Both the position numbers and the translations under genes were made by a program. The notes below the pieces were generated by a model. The model was not told the DNA's origin, did no database searches, and was given only the letters and a program-made list of their open reading frames with translations. From the NCBI GenBank assembly GCA_028554755.1, contig JAPTOF010000001.1, forward strand, positions 31,491,001 to 31,555,000: a stretch of 64,000 bases of DNA, in the 5' to 3' direction. Shown here piece by piece: positions 1 through 12,226 of this stretch; position 1 is the stretch's first letter, and the number at the start of each line of letters is the position of its first letter. The DNA is from Cordia subcordata (lineage: Eukaryota; Streptophyta; Magnoliopsida; Boraginales; Cordiaceae).

Positions 1-1140
1 AAAATATCACTGAATACAGGTATTACTTCTCAAATGGATTGCACTAAAATATATCATCAAGAGTTGAACATGAGAACAAGATTACTCAAGTTACTAATCA
101 TATTCTTGTTAGAAGTTTCAAGGGAAAAACTAAAATAAATTACAGTAATGCTGTAAGGGGAAAAAAAACAAACATACGAAAGTCGAGAAAGAATCGAAAA
201 CTAGAACACACAGAGAGGTCAGTGACTGACACTAAATGAACGCCGACTAAGTCTTGTCCAAAGTACTCAATAAGAAATAAGAATCCTAAAGTTCCGGAAC
301 CAGTAACTGCAGAAAAATGCAAATCAGCAGTTCCTTTAATTAGTTACAGTACATTTAGCAAGTACAGGGAGAAACTTACATATATATAAAGTCATTTTGA
401 AAAACTTATCAAATCATAAGCATACTATATTAGTGATTCTCAGAGCACAAACTAAGTTCTATTCCGACATGAATAATCAACAGAATAACAATGAAATTAA
501 AGAAAGCCTACATCTAATTCATCAGGTATAATTAATTCTTTTTGCTCGAAGAGTAAACCGTTATTCTGAAAAAATTAAAAGGCACCAGATGCAATAAGCT
601 CACACTATGCATGGGCTCCTCAACCCGAGCTACCTGCCCAGTTATGCTTTTTCCTCACTTATCTGCATTTCTACTCTCCAAAACTACTTACATGGGTCCT
701 TTCAACCATGAGCAAAATCAACACAAAGAAAAAAGTAAAATAAAGGCAATTAAGCAGAACCCAAGTTGCAAAATCTCAACTTATGCATGAAACAATATAA
801 AAAGCCCAAAATTGCATATACTATTACATCAAAATTGCATACTTTCGCTCAAACTTTGGGTAAAATATGCAAATGGGTATGCAAAATTCGCAGAACTAAG
901 TAAAGCTATGAACTTCACAATAAATTTCACACCCAATTCACTAATATACATACATATATAAATATATATACACACACATATACGCGTATAAAGAAGGAGA
1001 GAGAATGAAACTTACTGATGAATTAAAGGGTCCTATTTTTAGTTTCTTTTTCGTAATTTTGCTTTTCAAGACTTGGATTTGATTGAACGAAGAGAGGTTT
1101 TGGGTTTCAGAAATATGATGTAGAGTGACGAGTCACTGAG
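1..1140 (-). other. Possible 5' UTR exon and first intron of a minus-strand gene leaving the window
   Basis: On the minus strand, about 1130 down to 1013 reads like a transcribed leader rich in short C/T tracts. It ends at a good splice donor (TTCATCA|GTAAGTTTC, near 1010). The sequence below it (1-1009) is AT-rich, contains a TA/CA simple repeat at about 945-985, and would be intron. A short minus-strand frame at 140-322 follows a plausible acceptor (TTTTTCTGCAG) but shows no domain I recognise. No coding exon can be assigned. It could equally be non-coding intergenic DNA. Confidence 0.25.
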
Positions 1141-1333
1141 GAGGTAGAGATGAGTTGGTTCAACTATAATGCGTGAACCCGTGGGTGACATTAAACAGCC
1201 AAACCCCAGTTGAGAACCACGTCCACTGTTGCACGGACCGGGAAAATTCTTGCATTAATATGGATTGACATCGGTTCACTCGAGCCCGCCATAATTAATG
1301 TTGGCTAATGGGAGGTGATGTGTGTTGATTGTG

Positions 1334-1970
1334 CGTAAATTATGTCACACAATTATATTATGGTACATCAAACATGTATGATGCACTACTAAATAGTTTT
1401 CACGATCTAACTATCGAAGCAATGTAAATTTTAACGAGTTAACCCTCTTCAAGCCAATGAATACAACATAACAATTCGATTTTCGATTGAACACTAGCAA
1501 AATTTCTAGTTGCAAGCATCGAAATTGTTCACATTTTGTGAACATATATTAGATAGTCATAAATATTGTAATTTATCATTATGAACATATAATATAAAGC
1601 TTCTAAACATATAATATAAGGGTAATGAATAATTCAATTATAAATAATTAAAAGTTTTGAACATAAAATGTTAAAACTGTAAACATATAACATGTTATTT
1701 GTGAGTGTGAAGGGCAGTGTGTACATGGCCCGAGTACATATTCACAACGGCATGCTGATCCGCGATTACTAGTGATTCCAACTTCATGTTCCCGAGTTGC
1801 AGAGAACAATTTGAACTGAGACAATCTTTCCGGATTCGCTCCGCCTTATAGCCTTGGTTAAATAATTAAAAGTTATGAATGTATTATAAAAATTGTGATT
1901 TTATAATAACAAAGTTGTGAACGTGCTATTGTAGGATGCACAATTTTAGGTTGTATGGAATCCACACTTA
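1334..1970. mobile_element. Insertion in array copy 1, flanked by 9-bp direct repeats, carrying organellar rRNA sequence
   Basis: Array copy 1 is interrupted here relative to copies 2-4. The 9-mer TTGATTGTG sits on both sides (1325-1333 and 1971-1979), as expected of a target-site duplication. The 637-bp insert is AT-rich, with repeated 'gaacatataatata' and 'aataattaaaagtt' motifs on both sides of an rRNA-like segment. No clear terminal inverted repeat is visible. A 9-bp duplication is typical of Mutator-like elements, but the class assignment is inference. Some motifs (tgtgaac, ttgttcac) recall the dispersed repeat at 44.96-45.84 and 52.75-53.16 kb. Confidence 0.55.
1709..1857 (-). pseudogene. 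rrn18: Mitochondrial-type small-subunit rRNA (rrn18) fragment
   Basis: The minus strand matches the universally conserved 3' part of bacterial-type SSU rRNA. On the plus strand the antisense of the conserved 'GGGCGGTGTGTACA' site appears as GGGCAGTGTGTACA, followed by antisense of a conserved helix (GCATGCTGATCCGCGATTAC) and GAGTTGCAGAGAACAA. The string 'CATGCTGATCCGCGATTACTAG' type is characteristic of alphaproteobacterial or plant mitochondrial SSU rather than plastid 16S. Several differences from the expected sequence are C-to-T or G-to-A, as in a methylated nuclear copy. It is only about 150 bp, so it is a nuclear copy of organelle DNA (NUMT) and not a functional rRNA gene. Confidence 0.75.
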
Positions 1971-2639
1971 TTGATTGTGTAGTATATAAAAACATCTTTC
2001 ATGATATACCCCTGATTCAATTTGTATGGGAAAAAATCATTATACTGAATTTACACTTTGTTGAATGGGAACAATTTCCATCAAAAGAATCAATAGGCTT
2101 TCATTCGGGAAAGAAGTTGGAGATTAATAATAGAATAATAAATATAATTTCGTTGTTAAATATCAAATCGAGTTTAATTTTTAGCCAATAAAATTTACCT
2201 ACCAGTAATTTTATAAATGGAATGGCACAAGGGGATTATATTCGAAAACTGCTAAAGAAAAATTGATGTAGATTTTGCTAGGAAGAATTTGGTGTAGTTA
2301 TTTCATACTATAGTAAAGAAAATTTTAGGAGAAGATGAAGTGGAAAAAGAGAAAGGAAAATTGAAATGAGCAAAAAAAGAGTTGAGTTTGTTTCGTAATT
2401 TCTAGTAAGTTATTACATTTTTCATTTTTCATTTTAAGTTTTGAGATTAGTAAAAGCAAAAGACATAGGAAAAGTTTGTAAACAAGTACAAAATATTTGT
2501 GGATAAAATTCTATATTTTCAAAAGTTCGTAGGAAAAGTTTGTAAGATAGTTGTACAAGTTGGTTGTAGAGGTTGCATAGTTGATGAACATGAAACATCT
2601 CCGTAAAAGATATTTGGTTTTCGACTGAAAAGGAAAATC

Positions 2640-3672
2640 CGAGTAGCTTCTCAACTCTTTAGCCCAAATTCCTTCATATTTAATACAATTTCGTTATCTA
2701 TAGGCCTCATCTTGTAGCCTAACCTCTTCACTAACTTTGTGACAAACCAAGGGTTATACAAGATAGCCTTCTTGCTACGTTTAGACTTTGCCATTTTCTG
2801 CGCGTTGAACAAGCAATCTAATATCACAGGTGCTATAGGAAAAGTCTATTCTTTGAACAACCAATAAAGAACTTGAAGTGTCTTACAACTCCCATTCGTG
2901 TCTTCTTATGGGTAGAGATTACGATGAATGAAGTGACTTGCTAACTAATTCTTTCTAGCATATTGTAGAAAAAACTTTAGCACTCTTCCTTTATAACATT
3001 TGTTCCCTTCACATATTTCATGAATGATTGTTTAGTACTTTGCTTTCTCTGGCATCTTTAATCCTTTGTCATAATTTTGCCTATCCCACAAAGCCAAAGC
3101 CATATCGAAAGAAATAAGATTATATCATTGTTCTCGAAGGTCTACGTAATTTTGTGCGGCCCTCACCTCTTTCATGAGGATGATTCACTGGATTCATTGC
3201 AACACCACGAACAACCGGGTGTCTGCCCTCTGCCCACCAGCTTTGTCCAACTTTTTTAAGTTTACATGCCTTATGGTTGGGATTGAAAATGTTACCAATA
3301 ATAGCTCAGCATCGGGAATCAATAACTTTTTCAACACTCAAAGGTAGCCGCACAAGCCTAAGAGAGAATGTCTGCAGGGTGCTGGTTTCTTTGTTATTTT
3401 AACATCTTCTGGAGTGAGTAACAATGTTTGGTATCTTATTACGACTTCTAACGAGGCTTTTCTTCATTGTCATTATTAAAAAATCTAGGCGTGCCATAAA
3501 ACATGCGAACAACCTTAATTCTAGTTTTTTCCTCCTTAGTGTGCAAACTATTTGTATCAAATGTTCTTATCAATCAATAGGTGTACGTTTCTTATCTTGG
3601 TCTCCCAGTTGATCTATATCAAACCAAGTCTCCTCCTGAATTTTAGCCTTTGATAATTTATCTTTAATTTTA
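2640..3672 (-). pseudogene. Array copy 1: decayed unrecognised protein-coding relic
   Basis: This is the first of four homologous minus-strand frames. It lacks the block holding the ATG in other copies: sequence jumps from the 'ctttaattttag' landmark straight to 'gaggagaac' at about 3672. It is also split by foreign sequence at about 3107-3410. Many stops and frame changes are present. Segments equivalent to the other copies' 'LVTKLMKRLGYKMR' and 'EEEL/YEVVIRYQ' motifs are visible only in pieces. I do not recognise the family. Confidence 0.4.
3107..3411. mobile_element. About 305-bp insertion of unknown origin in array copy 1
   Basis: In copies 2-4 the sequence 'ccacatcgactggagtgag' (or close) is continuous. 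In copy 1 'catatcga' at about 3107 is separated from 'ctggagtgag' at about 3411 by roughly 305 bp absent from the other copies. The insert is less AT-rich than its surroundings and contains a GC-rich stretch near 3155-3245. I find no terminal repeats or known coding motif. The flanks do not show a clear target duplication. Confidence 0.5.
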
Positions 3673-5349
3673 GGAGGAGAACAACAAATCCTAAGTCATA
3701 ATTAAGCAAAGTTAACAAGAAAAATAAAAGGTAGGCACGCTTAAAAATCCTAAAAATTTACTAAATTTATTATCAAGAAAGCTCATAGCTTTATACTTAT
3801 TTGAACTATAAATTCAAATACAACCATCTACACCTTAAAAGCTAATAATTTCTGTCCTAGAACTTCAAAGTTGTTGTCTTAGGCAATTCTTCATCCTTGT
3901 ATAAAATTATTTGACGTGATTAATTTCCAACCTTTAATGTTCAAGTTATGTGCATTTCAAGAGAAAAGATCAAAACGCTAGGTTCACAATTGAACTAAAA
4001 TTTTGTAGAAAAAACAAAACAAAAAATTAAAAAAAAAGATATGATTGAAATAAGAGACAAATAAAAATAACTAAAATAAGTGACAGTTCTTCACTAAAAT
4101 CTATCTCCAAAAACATTAAAGAAAAAGGAAAATCTGCATAAATCGTGCCCATCTTTTGCAAGCTTAAACAATCAAACATTTAAGTGGGTACATGTAATTA
4201 AGTTTCAAAAATATCCAAACATCTAGGGGGAAAAAAGGAAAAACAAAGAAAAAAAATAAAGATAATGAACTTGAAAAAAAAAAATTTGTCATGAGCAACA
4301 GGTGTTTGGAAATATATACGGGTTGGGGGATTTTGGGAGAGAAGAAGAGGATAGAGATGGTAATAGACGATGGATTGTTTTAGGGGGAGGAAAGTTTGAG
4401 TGTTCATTTCAAAAACTTTGGATTAAGGATTGTGTAGGTGTTAGGAACGAGGTGATGAAAAACATTAAAACATAGAAGGGTAAACATGTCATTAGAAACT
4501 ATATAATTTTTAAGGCTTCAAGGTACTTTGGCCATTGTATACAATATTTATATAAGTTGAGTAAAAAAAAAGACTAAAAAATTAATGATGAGATTGATTC
4601 TTAAAAATGGACAGTCTTTGTTTCTTTGGACCGATATCCATTTGACTGGTGGAAGAGCTCCCTCATCGAAAAAATTCTTACATCCAATATGGACTAACGC
4701 TAGTCCACTTAGGTCCATCACAATTGATGCTTGCCAATAAGAGGTGAAGAAAATGTGTGTTGATTTTGTAATATATAAATCATTATGCTGAATTCACCTT
4801 TTGCTGAGTGGGAACAATTTCTAATGAAAGAATCACTAGGCTTTTACTTGGAAAAAAGTTTGAGATTAAGTAGAATAATAAATATAATTTTGTTGTTAAA
4901 TGTCAAATCAAAATTGATTTTTAGACAATGAATGCTATCTACCATTAATTTATGAATGGAATGACATTAGGGATTATATTAGAAAATTACACTTGCTAAA
5001 GAAAAGTTGGTGTAGTCTTTACTAGTTTAAATTTGGTGTAGATTTTTTTCATATTCCAGTAAAGAAAATTTCAGGAGAAGAGGAAATGGAAGAAGAGAAA
5101 CTAAAATGAGGAGAAAACGAGTTGAGTTCGTTTCGTGATTTCTAGTAAGTTGTTACATTTTCCATTTTTTTTTCAAGTTTTGAGATTAGTACAAGCAAAC
5201 TATATGAGAAAAGTTTGTAAACATGTGCAAAGTCTTTGTAGATAAAATTTTATATTTTTAGAAGTTCATAGAAAAAATTTGTAAGGTGGTTGTATAGGTT
5301 GCATAGTTGATGAATGTGAAATATCTCTCAAATAGCAGTTTAGTTTTTG

Positions 5350-6160
5350 ACTGTAAAGAAGGTCTAACTAGCTTCCCAGTTCTTTAACCCAAATTCCTTC
5401 ATATTTAATTTAATTTCATTATCGACAAGCCTCATCTTGTAACCTAACCTCTTCATCAATTTTGTGACTAGCCTATGGTAATACAAGATAGTTTCCTTGC
5501 CATGTTTAGACTTTGTCATTTTCTACACATTGAACACGCAATCCAATATCACAAGTGCTATAGGAAAGTATGTTTTTGAACAACTAATAAAGAACTTGAA
5601 ATGCCATTTACAACTCTCATTCGTGTGTCCTTGTGGGTAGAGATCACGATGAATGAAGTAACTTGCTAATCATATTCATTCTAGCATACTACTAAACTTT
5701 GCCACTCTTTCCGTTATCACATTTATGCCCTTCACACATTTCAAGAATGATAGTTTGGTACCTTACTTTCTCTGACATCTTCAATGCTTCGTCATAATTT
5801 TGTCCATCCCACAAAGCCAAGGCCACATGGACTAGAGTGAGTGATAATATTTTGTATCTTATTACGATTTCGTAATGAAGCTCTTCTTCATTATCATTAT
5901 TAACAACTCTAAGCGTGCAATAAAACATACAAACAACCTTAATTGGAGTTTTTTCCTCCTTTGTGGGCTACACAAAAATGTGCAAAGTATTTGTATCAAA
6001 AGTATTTATCAACTAATAGGTATACATTGTTTTATCTTGGTCTCCCAATAGATCTATAACAAACCAAGTCTCCTCCTAAATTTTAGCCTTTGATATTCTA
6101 TCTTTAATTTTAGTATTTGAATCTGGCCTATCAGTATCCCTATCATTATGCGATTGTGGG
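5350..6160 (-). pseudogene. Array copy 2: decayed unrecognised protein-coding relic
   Basis: The best preserved stretch is 5928-5692 on the minus strand: about 78 residues including 'LRVVNNDNEEELHYEIVIRY' and 'ALWDGQNYDEALKM', followed by 'EGHKCDNGKSGKV' with a C/H-rich look. Upstream, near 6160, the sequence aligns to the 'GMAPKR' start region of copy 3 but the ATG context is altered. Downstream, near 5500-5400, a frame resembling 'LVTKLMKRLGYKMRLVDNEI' remains. Stops separate the blocks. I do not recognise the family and cannot assign a function. Confidence 0.45.
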
Positions 6161-8039
6161 AGTCATTCCTAAATTGGAAGGCCACAACTTTTTCTTGAAG
6201 TAAGCTCTAATACAACACGCATATATCCCAAAAGCACACAACTATTCTCATATAAATATAATATTACTCTCTTATGAAATTCCAATTTTCATTTTTTAGT
6301 TCAAGTATAAGGTGTAGTGGTATGTAAATATCAAGATCTTAAGAGAGTAAAGAAAATCCTAGTGCTTAATTAAGCAAATGTAACAAGAAAAATAGAAGGT
6401 AGGCACACTTAAAAATCATAAAAACTTACTGAATTTATTATCAGTAAAGCTCATAGCTTTCCTATACTTTTTTGAACTATAAATTCAAATCCAACCATCT
6501 AAACCTTAAAAGCTAATAATTTCTGTCCTAATTCAATGTTGATGTCTTAAACAATTCTTCGTCCTCATATAAATTTACTACGTGATTAATTTTCAACCAC
6601 TAATATTCAAGTAATTCACATTTCAAGGGAAAAACCCCAAGTTCACAATTAAGCTAAATTTTTCTAGAAAAAAAAAAACAAAATAGAAAACACAAAATGT
6701 CCAATAATATGACTGAAATAATTGACAAATATCTTCACTACAATCTAGCTCTAAAAACATAAAAAAAGTAAAAGAAAATTTGCACAAAACATGTCATCTT
6801 TTTCAAACTTAAGCAATCAAACATTTAAGTGGGTACATGTAATTAAATTTGAAAAAACATAAAAAATTTTGAAAAAAAAAAGAAAAACAAAGAAAAATAA
6901 AGATAAAAAATATGGAAAAAGAAAATTTGCTGTGACCCATCGGGGTCCAAGAAAATATTTGGGTTGAGGGATTTTGGGAGAGAAGAAAAGGGTAGAGATG
7001 ATGATAGGTGATGGATTTTTTTGAGGGGAGAGGAGGTTGAGTATTCTGGTAAAAAAACTTTGGGTCAAGGAGTGTTCACGTCTTGGGAATGGGAGTGATG
7101 AAAAACATTCAAGACATAGGAAAGTAAACATGTCATTACAAACTATATAACTTTCTAAAGCTTCAAGGTGTTTTGGTCATTGCATACAAACTTTATATAA
7201 GTTGAGGGAAAAAAAAAGACTAAGAATTAACAGTTGAGATCGATCCTTAAAAATGGAAGGTCTTGATTTCTTTGGACTGATGTCCATCTGACTAATGGAA
7301 GAGTTTCCCGATCGGGAAAATACTTGCATTTGATATGGACTGACATCAGTCCACCATAATTAATGGTCTACCAATGGGAGGTAAAGAAAATGTGTGTTGA
7401 TTACGTAGTGTATAAAAATCATCTTTCCCAATATGCCCTTGATCCAATTTGTATGGAAAAAATCATTAGTCTAAATTTAGCATTTGCTGAATGGAAATAA
7501 TTTCCAACGAAAAATCACCAGGCTTTTACCTGGGAAAGAAATTGGGAATAAAAAATAGAATAATAAATATAATCATTTTGTTAAATGTCAAATCAAATTT
7601 AATTTTTAGACAATGAATGTTACCAACCAGAAATTTATGAATGAAATGGCATAAGGGGATTATATTTGAAAATCGCAATTGCTAAAGAGAAGTTACTCTA
7701 GTTTTTGCTAAGAAAAATTTTAGTCTAATTGTTTCATATTGCAATAAAAAAAAATTCAAGAGAAAGGGAAATGGAAAAAGAGAAGGAGAAACTGAAAAGA
7801 GGAAAAATGAGTTGAGTTTGTTTCATGATTTCTAATAAGTTGTTGCATATTTCATTTTTCTTTTTAAGTTTTGAGATTAGTAAAAGCAAAATGTATAAGA
7901 AAAGATTTTAAACATGTGCAAAATATTTGTGGATAAAATTCTATATTTTTAAAAGTTCATAGGAAAAATTTGTAAGGTGGTCGTAAGTGAAACATCTCCA
8001 TAATAGCAATTTGGTTTTCAACTAAGAAGGGAGGTCCAA

Positions 8040-8842
8040 CAAACTTTCCAATTTTTAACCCAAATTCCTTCATAGTTAATATAATTTTGTTATTAGTAGG
8101 CAAGCCTCATCTTGTAGCCTAACATCTTCACCAATTTTATGACCAACTTAGGCTAATACTAGATAGCTTTCTTGCCACGTTTAGACTTTGTCCTTTTAGG
8201 TGCATTGAACATACAATCTAATATCACAGTTGCTACAGGAAAAGTCTGTTCTTGGAACAACCAATAAAGAACCTGAAGCACCATTTTACAACTCTCTTTC
8301 GTGTGTCCTTGTTGGTAGAGATTACAATGAACGAAGTGACGTGCTAATCACATTCTTTCTGGCATACTATAAACTTTAGTACTACTTCCTTTATCACATT
8401 TATGCCCTTCACACATTTCATGAATGATTATTTGGTACTTTGCTTTCTCTAGCATCTTCAATCCTTTGTCATAATTTTGCCCATCCTATAAAGCCAAAGC
8501 CACATCGACTGGAGTGAGTGACAATATTTGGTATCTTATCGTGACTTTGTAACGAGGCTCTTCTTCATTGTCATTGACAATTCTGAGCATCCAATAAACC
8601 ATGTGAACAACCTTAATTGCACTATTTTCCTCCTTCAAAGGCTACATAAAAATTTGCAAACTATTTGCATCACAAGTACTTATCGACCAATACATATACG
8701 TTGTCTTATCTTGGTCTCCCAATTAATCTGTATCAAACCAAGTCTCCTATTGAATTTTAGCCTTTGATATTCTATCTTTAATTTTAGTACCAGAGTCTGG
8801 CCCATCTGTATCCCTACCATTATGCAATCGTTTGGGAGCCAT
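8040..8842 (-). pseudogene. Array copy 3: decayed unrecognised protein-coding relic
   Basis: The putative original start is the ATG at 8842-8840 in the context 'TTTCAG|GA ATG GCT CCC', which looks like a splice acceptor just before an ATG. It begins MAPKRLHNGRDTDGPDSGTK. In-frame stops follow after about 31 codons and again within the middle of the frame. The central block matches copy 2 (EEEPRYKVTIRYQILSLTPV, then LKMLEKAKYQIIIHEMCEGH). No known domain is recognised. The upstream A-rich and pyrimidine-rich stretch of each unit may be the old promoter/5' UTR. Confidence 0.45.
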
Positions 8843-9713
8843 TCCTGAAATTGAAAAAGAACAATGTTTTCTTGAAATAAGCTCTAATATAGTACGTGTA
8901 AATCCCAAAAGCATACAATTATTTTCATATAAATACAATAAAACTGTCTTATGAAATTCTAATAGTCATGTTTAGTTCAAATATAGGGTGTAATGGTACC
9001 TAAATATCAAGATCTTAAGAGGAGAAGAGCAAATCCTAGCTCGATATTAAGCAAAGTTAACAAGAAAATAAAAGGTAAGCATACTTAAAAATCCTAAAAA
9101 TTTATTGAATCTATTATCAGCAAAGCTTATAGCTTTTGTATGCTTGTTCGAAGTATAAATTCAAATATAATCATCTAAAACTTAAAAGCTAATAATTTCA
9201 GTCCTAAAAATTCAATATTGATGTCTTAAATAGTTTTTCGTCCTTGTATAAACTTACTCAATGTGATCAATTTCCAACCTCTAATATTCAAGTTATGCAC
9301 ATTTCAAGAGAAAAGATCAAAACCCTACCTTCACAATTAGACTATATTTAAAAAAAAGAACGAAAAAAAATCAAAAATAAAAAAATATGACTGAAATAAG
9401 TGACAGATAAAAATAATTGAAATAAGTGACAAATATCTGCACTAAAATCTAGCTCCAAAAACATAAAAAAAAGAAAAGAAAATTTGCACAAAATGTGCCC
9501 TTTTTTTTCAAACTTAAGCAATCAAACATTTAAGTGAGTACATGTAATTAAGTTTCAAAAAAAAGATCCAAAAATCTAGAAAAGAAAAAAAAAAGAAAAA
9601 CAAAGAAAAACTAAAGATAACAAACCTGGAAAAAGAAAATTTATTGCGAGTCACTTGCATCCGAAAAAATATATGGGTTGAGAGATTTTGGGATAGAAGA
9701 AGAGGAGAGATGT

Positions 9714-10294
9714 TGTGTTTGTTTGGGTCTTATTTTAAGATACTTTTTTTATTTGACAACTTATGTGAAAAAGATTATTTGTTATCAATTTATTATAAGA
9801 CACTTATGAGATACTTTTCATAAGATGTCTTATTTGTAGTTATAAAAAATAAGTTGAGTTTAGGATACTTATATATCTTATATCTCAGCAATTAGAAAAA
9901 TAATTAAAAATAAAAATTTTAAAATATAAAAATTAAAAATTAAAAAAATTAAAGATTAAAAAATTTTTAAAAATAAGAAATTAAAAAATTAAAAAAATTA
10001 AAAATTAAAAAATAAAAAATAAAAAATAAAAAATGTTAAATATTAAATATTTCAAATTTTTAAAAATAATAATAATTAATTAATATTTATATTTTATAAT
10101 TTATTATTTAATTATAAAATTAAAATACCATGACTCAAAATTGATGACATTATTACCAAATTAACTTATAACAGCATTTTAACTTACAAACCAAACAATC
10201 TTATTATATCAAATACTTATTTTTTATAAGACACTTATTAGATAAGATGCTTATCAGATTTAAGATTTAAGATAAGACTATTCCAAACAGGCTA
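9714..10294. mobile_element. hAT-like MITE in array copy 3
   Basis: A 581-bp AT-rich segment is absent from copies 1, 2 and 4 of the array. It is bounded by related inverted ends: TGTGTTTGTTTGGGTCTTAT on the left, and on the right the reverse complement TAGCCTGTTTGG...TCTTAT. It is flanked by an 8-bp near-duplication, agagatgt (9706-9713) and agagatgg (10295-10302). The sister copies give the empty site ('gatagagatggt' type). Length, 8-bp duplication and non-coding content fit a hAT-derived MITE. Confidence 0.8.
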
Positions 10295-11369
10295 AGAGAT
10301 GGTGCGAGGATGGATTTTTTGGGGTAGGAGGGGAAGTTGAGTGTTTTGGTCGAAAATTTCGGGTTAAAGAGTGTTTAGGTCTTGGGAATGGGGGTGATGA
10401 AAACCATTAAAGACATAAGAGGGTAAACATGTCATTATGAACTACATAATTTTTTAAGGCTTCAGGGCATTTTGGTCATTGTATACAAACTTTATATAAG
10501 TTGAGAGGAAAAAAGGACTAAAAATGAACAACTGAGATTGATTCTTCAAAATGGATAGTCTTGATTTCTTTCAACTGATGTTCATCTGAATGATGAAAGA
10601 GCTTCGTGACTGAGAAAATTCTTGCATCCAATATAGGCCGACACCAGTCCACTTGGGTCCACCACAATTAATAGCCTGCCAATGGGAGGTGAAGAAAACA
10701 TGTGTTGATTATGTAGTATATAAAAAGCATCTTTCCCATTATGCTCGTGATCCAATTTGTATGAAAAAAAAATCATTATACCAAATTTAGCATTTGCTGA
10801 GTGGAAATAATTTCCAACAAAAGAATCACCAAGCTTTATACAGGAAAGAAATTGGAGATTAAGAATAGAATAATAAATATTTGTTGTTAAATGTCAAATC
10901 AAATTTAATTTTTAGACAATGAATGTTACGTACCAGTAATTTATGAATGGAATGGCATAAAGGGATTATATTCGGAAATTGCAATTGCTAAAGAAAAGTT
11001 GGTGTAGTTTTTTCTAGAAAAAATTTAGTGTAGTTCAATATGGCAGTAAAGAAAATTTTAGAAGGAGGAAAGTGGTAAAAGAGAAGGAGAAACTGAAAAG
11101 AGGAGAAAATGAATTGCGTTTATTTCGTGATTTCTGTTAAGATGTGACATTTTTCATTTTACTTTTAAGTTTTGAGATTAATAAAAACAAAATGTACCAG
11201 AAAAGTTTGTAAACATGTGCAAAATATTTTTAAATAAAATTTTATATTTTTATAAGTTTATAGGAAAATTTTGTGAGGTGATCGTACAAGTTGCATAGTT
11301 GATGAATGCGAAACATCTCCATATCAGTGATTTGGTTTCCGATTGTGAAGGGAGGTCCGACGAGATTCC

Positions 11370-12226
11370 TAGTTGTTTAACCCAAATTCCTTCATATTTA
11401 ATATAATTTCGTTATCCAAAGACCTTATCTTCTAGCCTAACCTCTTCACCAATTCTGTGACCAACCTAGGGTAATGTAAGATAGCCTCCTTGCCATGTCT
11501 AGATTTCGCCGTTTTCTACGAGTTTAACATGCAATTCAATATCGCAGGTGCTATAGGAAAAGTTTGTTCTTTAAAAATCCAATAAAGAATCTAAAGTGTC
11601 ATTTTACAACTCTTTTTTTTGTGTGTTCTTGTGGGTAAAGATTACAATGAACTAAGTGACTTGCTAACCATATTCTTTCTGCATACTGTAAACTTTAGCA
11701 CTTCTTCCTTTTTCACATTTATGCCCTTCACTCATTTCATGAATGATTGGTTGGTACTTTGCTTTCTCTAACATTTTCAAGCCTTTGTCATAAATTTCCC
11801 ATCCCACAGAGCAAAAGCCACATCGACTGAAGTGAGTGACAATGTTTGATATTTTATTACAACTTCTAATGAGGCTCTTCTTCATTGTCATTGACAACTC
11901 TAAGCGTGTGATGAAACATGCGAGCAACCTCAATTGCACTTTTTTCCTCTTTCGAAGGCTACGTGAAAATATGCAAACTATTTGTATCAAACATACTTAT
12001 CGACCAACAAGTATATGTTGTCTTATCTTGGTCTCTCAGTTGATCTATATTAAACCAAGTCTTCTCTTGAATTTTACCCTTTGATATTCTTTTTTTTCTT
12101 TTTTTTTTTTTTGCAAAGGGGAAAAACAGCTCAATTTTTTTCAGCCTTTGGTTTTCTATCTTTAATTTTAATACTAGAGTTTGGCCCATCAATATCCCTA
12201 TCATTATGTGATTGTTTGGGAGCCAT
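11370..12226 (-). pseudogene. Array copy 4: decayed unrecognised protein-coding relic
   Basis: Starts at the ATG equivalent to copy 3 (12226-12224, again preceded by TTTCAG-GA). It continues with frame breaks through 'LSLTSVDVAFAL' and 'GLKMLEKAKYQPIIHEMSEG' (11990-11664 region) to the LVTELVKRLG-like block near 11450. A T-rich insertion of about 60 bp (12087-12150) with partial repetition of 'cctttg..ttct' breaks the N-terminal part. Function unknown. Confidence 0.4.

Noticed and set aside
1709..1857. Functional 16S/18S rRNA gene or bacterial contamination
   Set aside because: Only about 150 bp, with many substitutions in universally conserved positions, and embedded in plant repeat DNA.
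6817..7131. 104-codon minus-strand open frame rich in Phe and Ser
   Set aside because: It lies in the C/T-rich upstream part of array copy 2. The equivalent stretches in the other copies are interrupted differently, so it looks like untranslated sequence.
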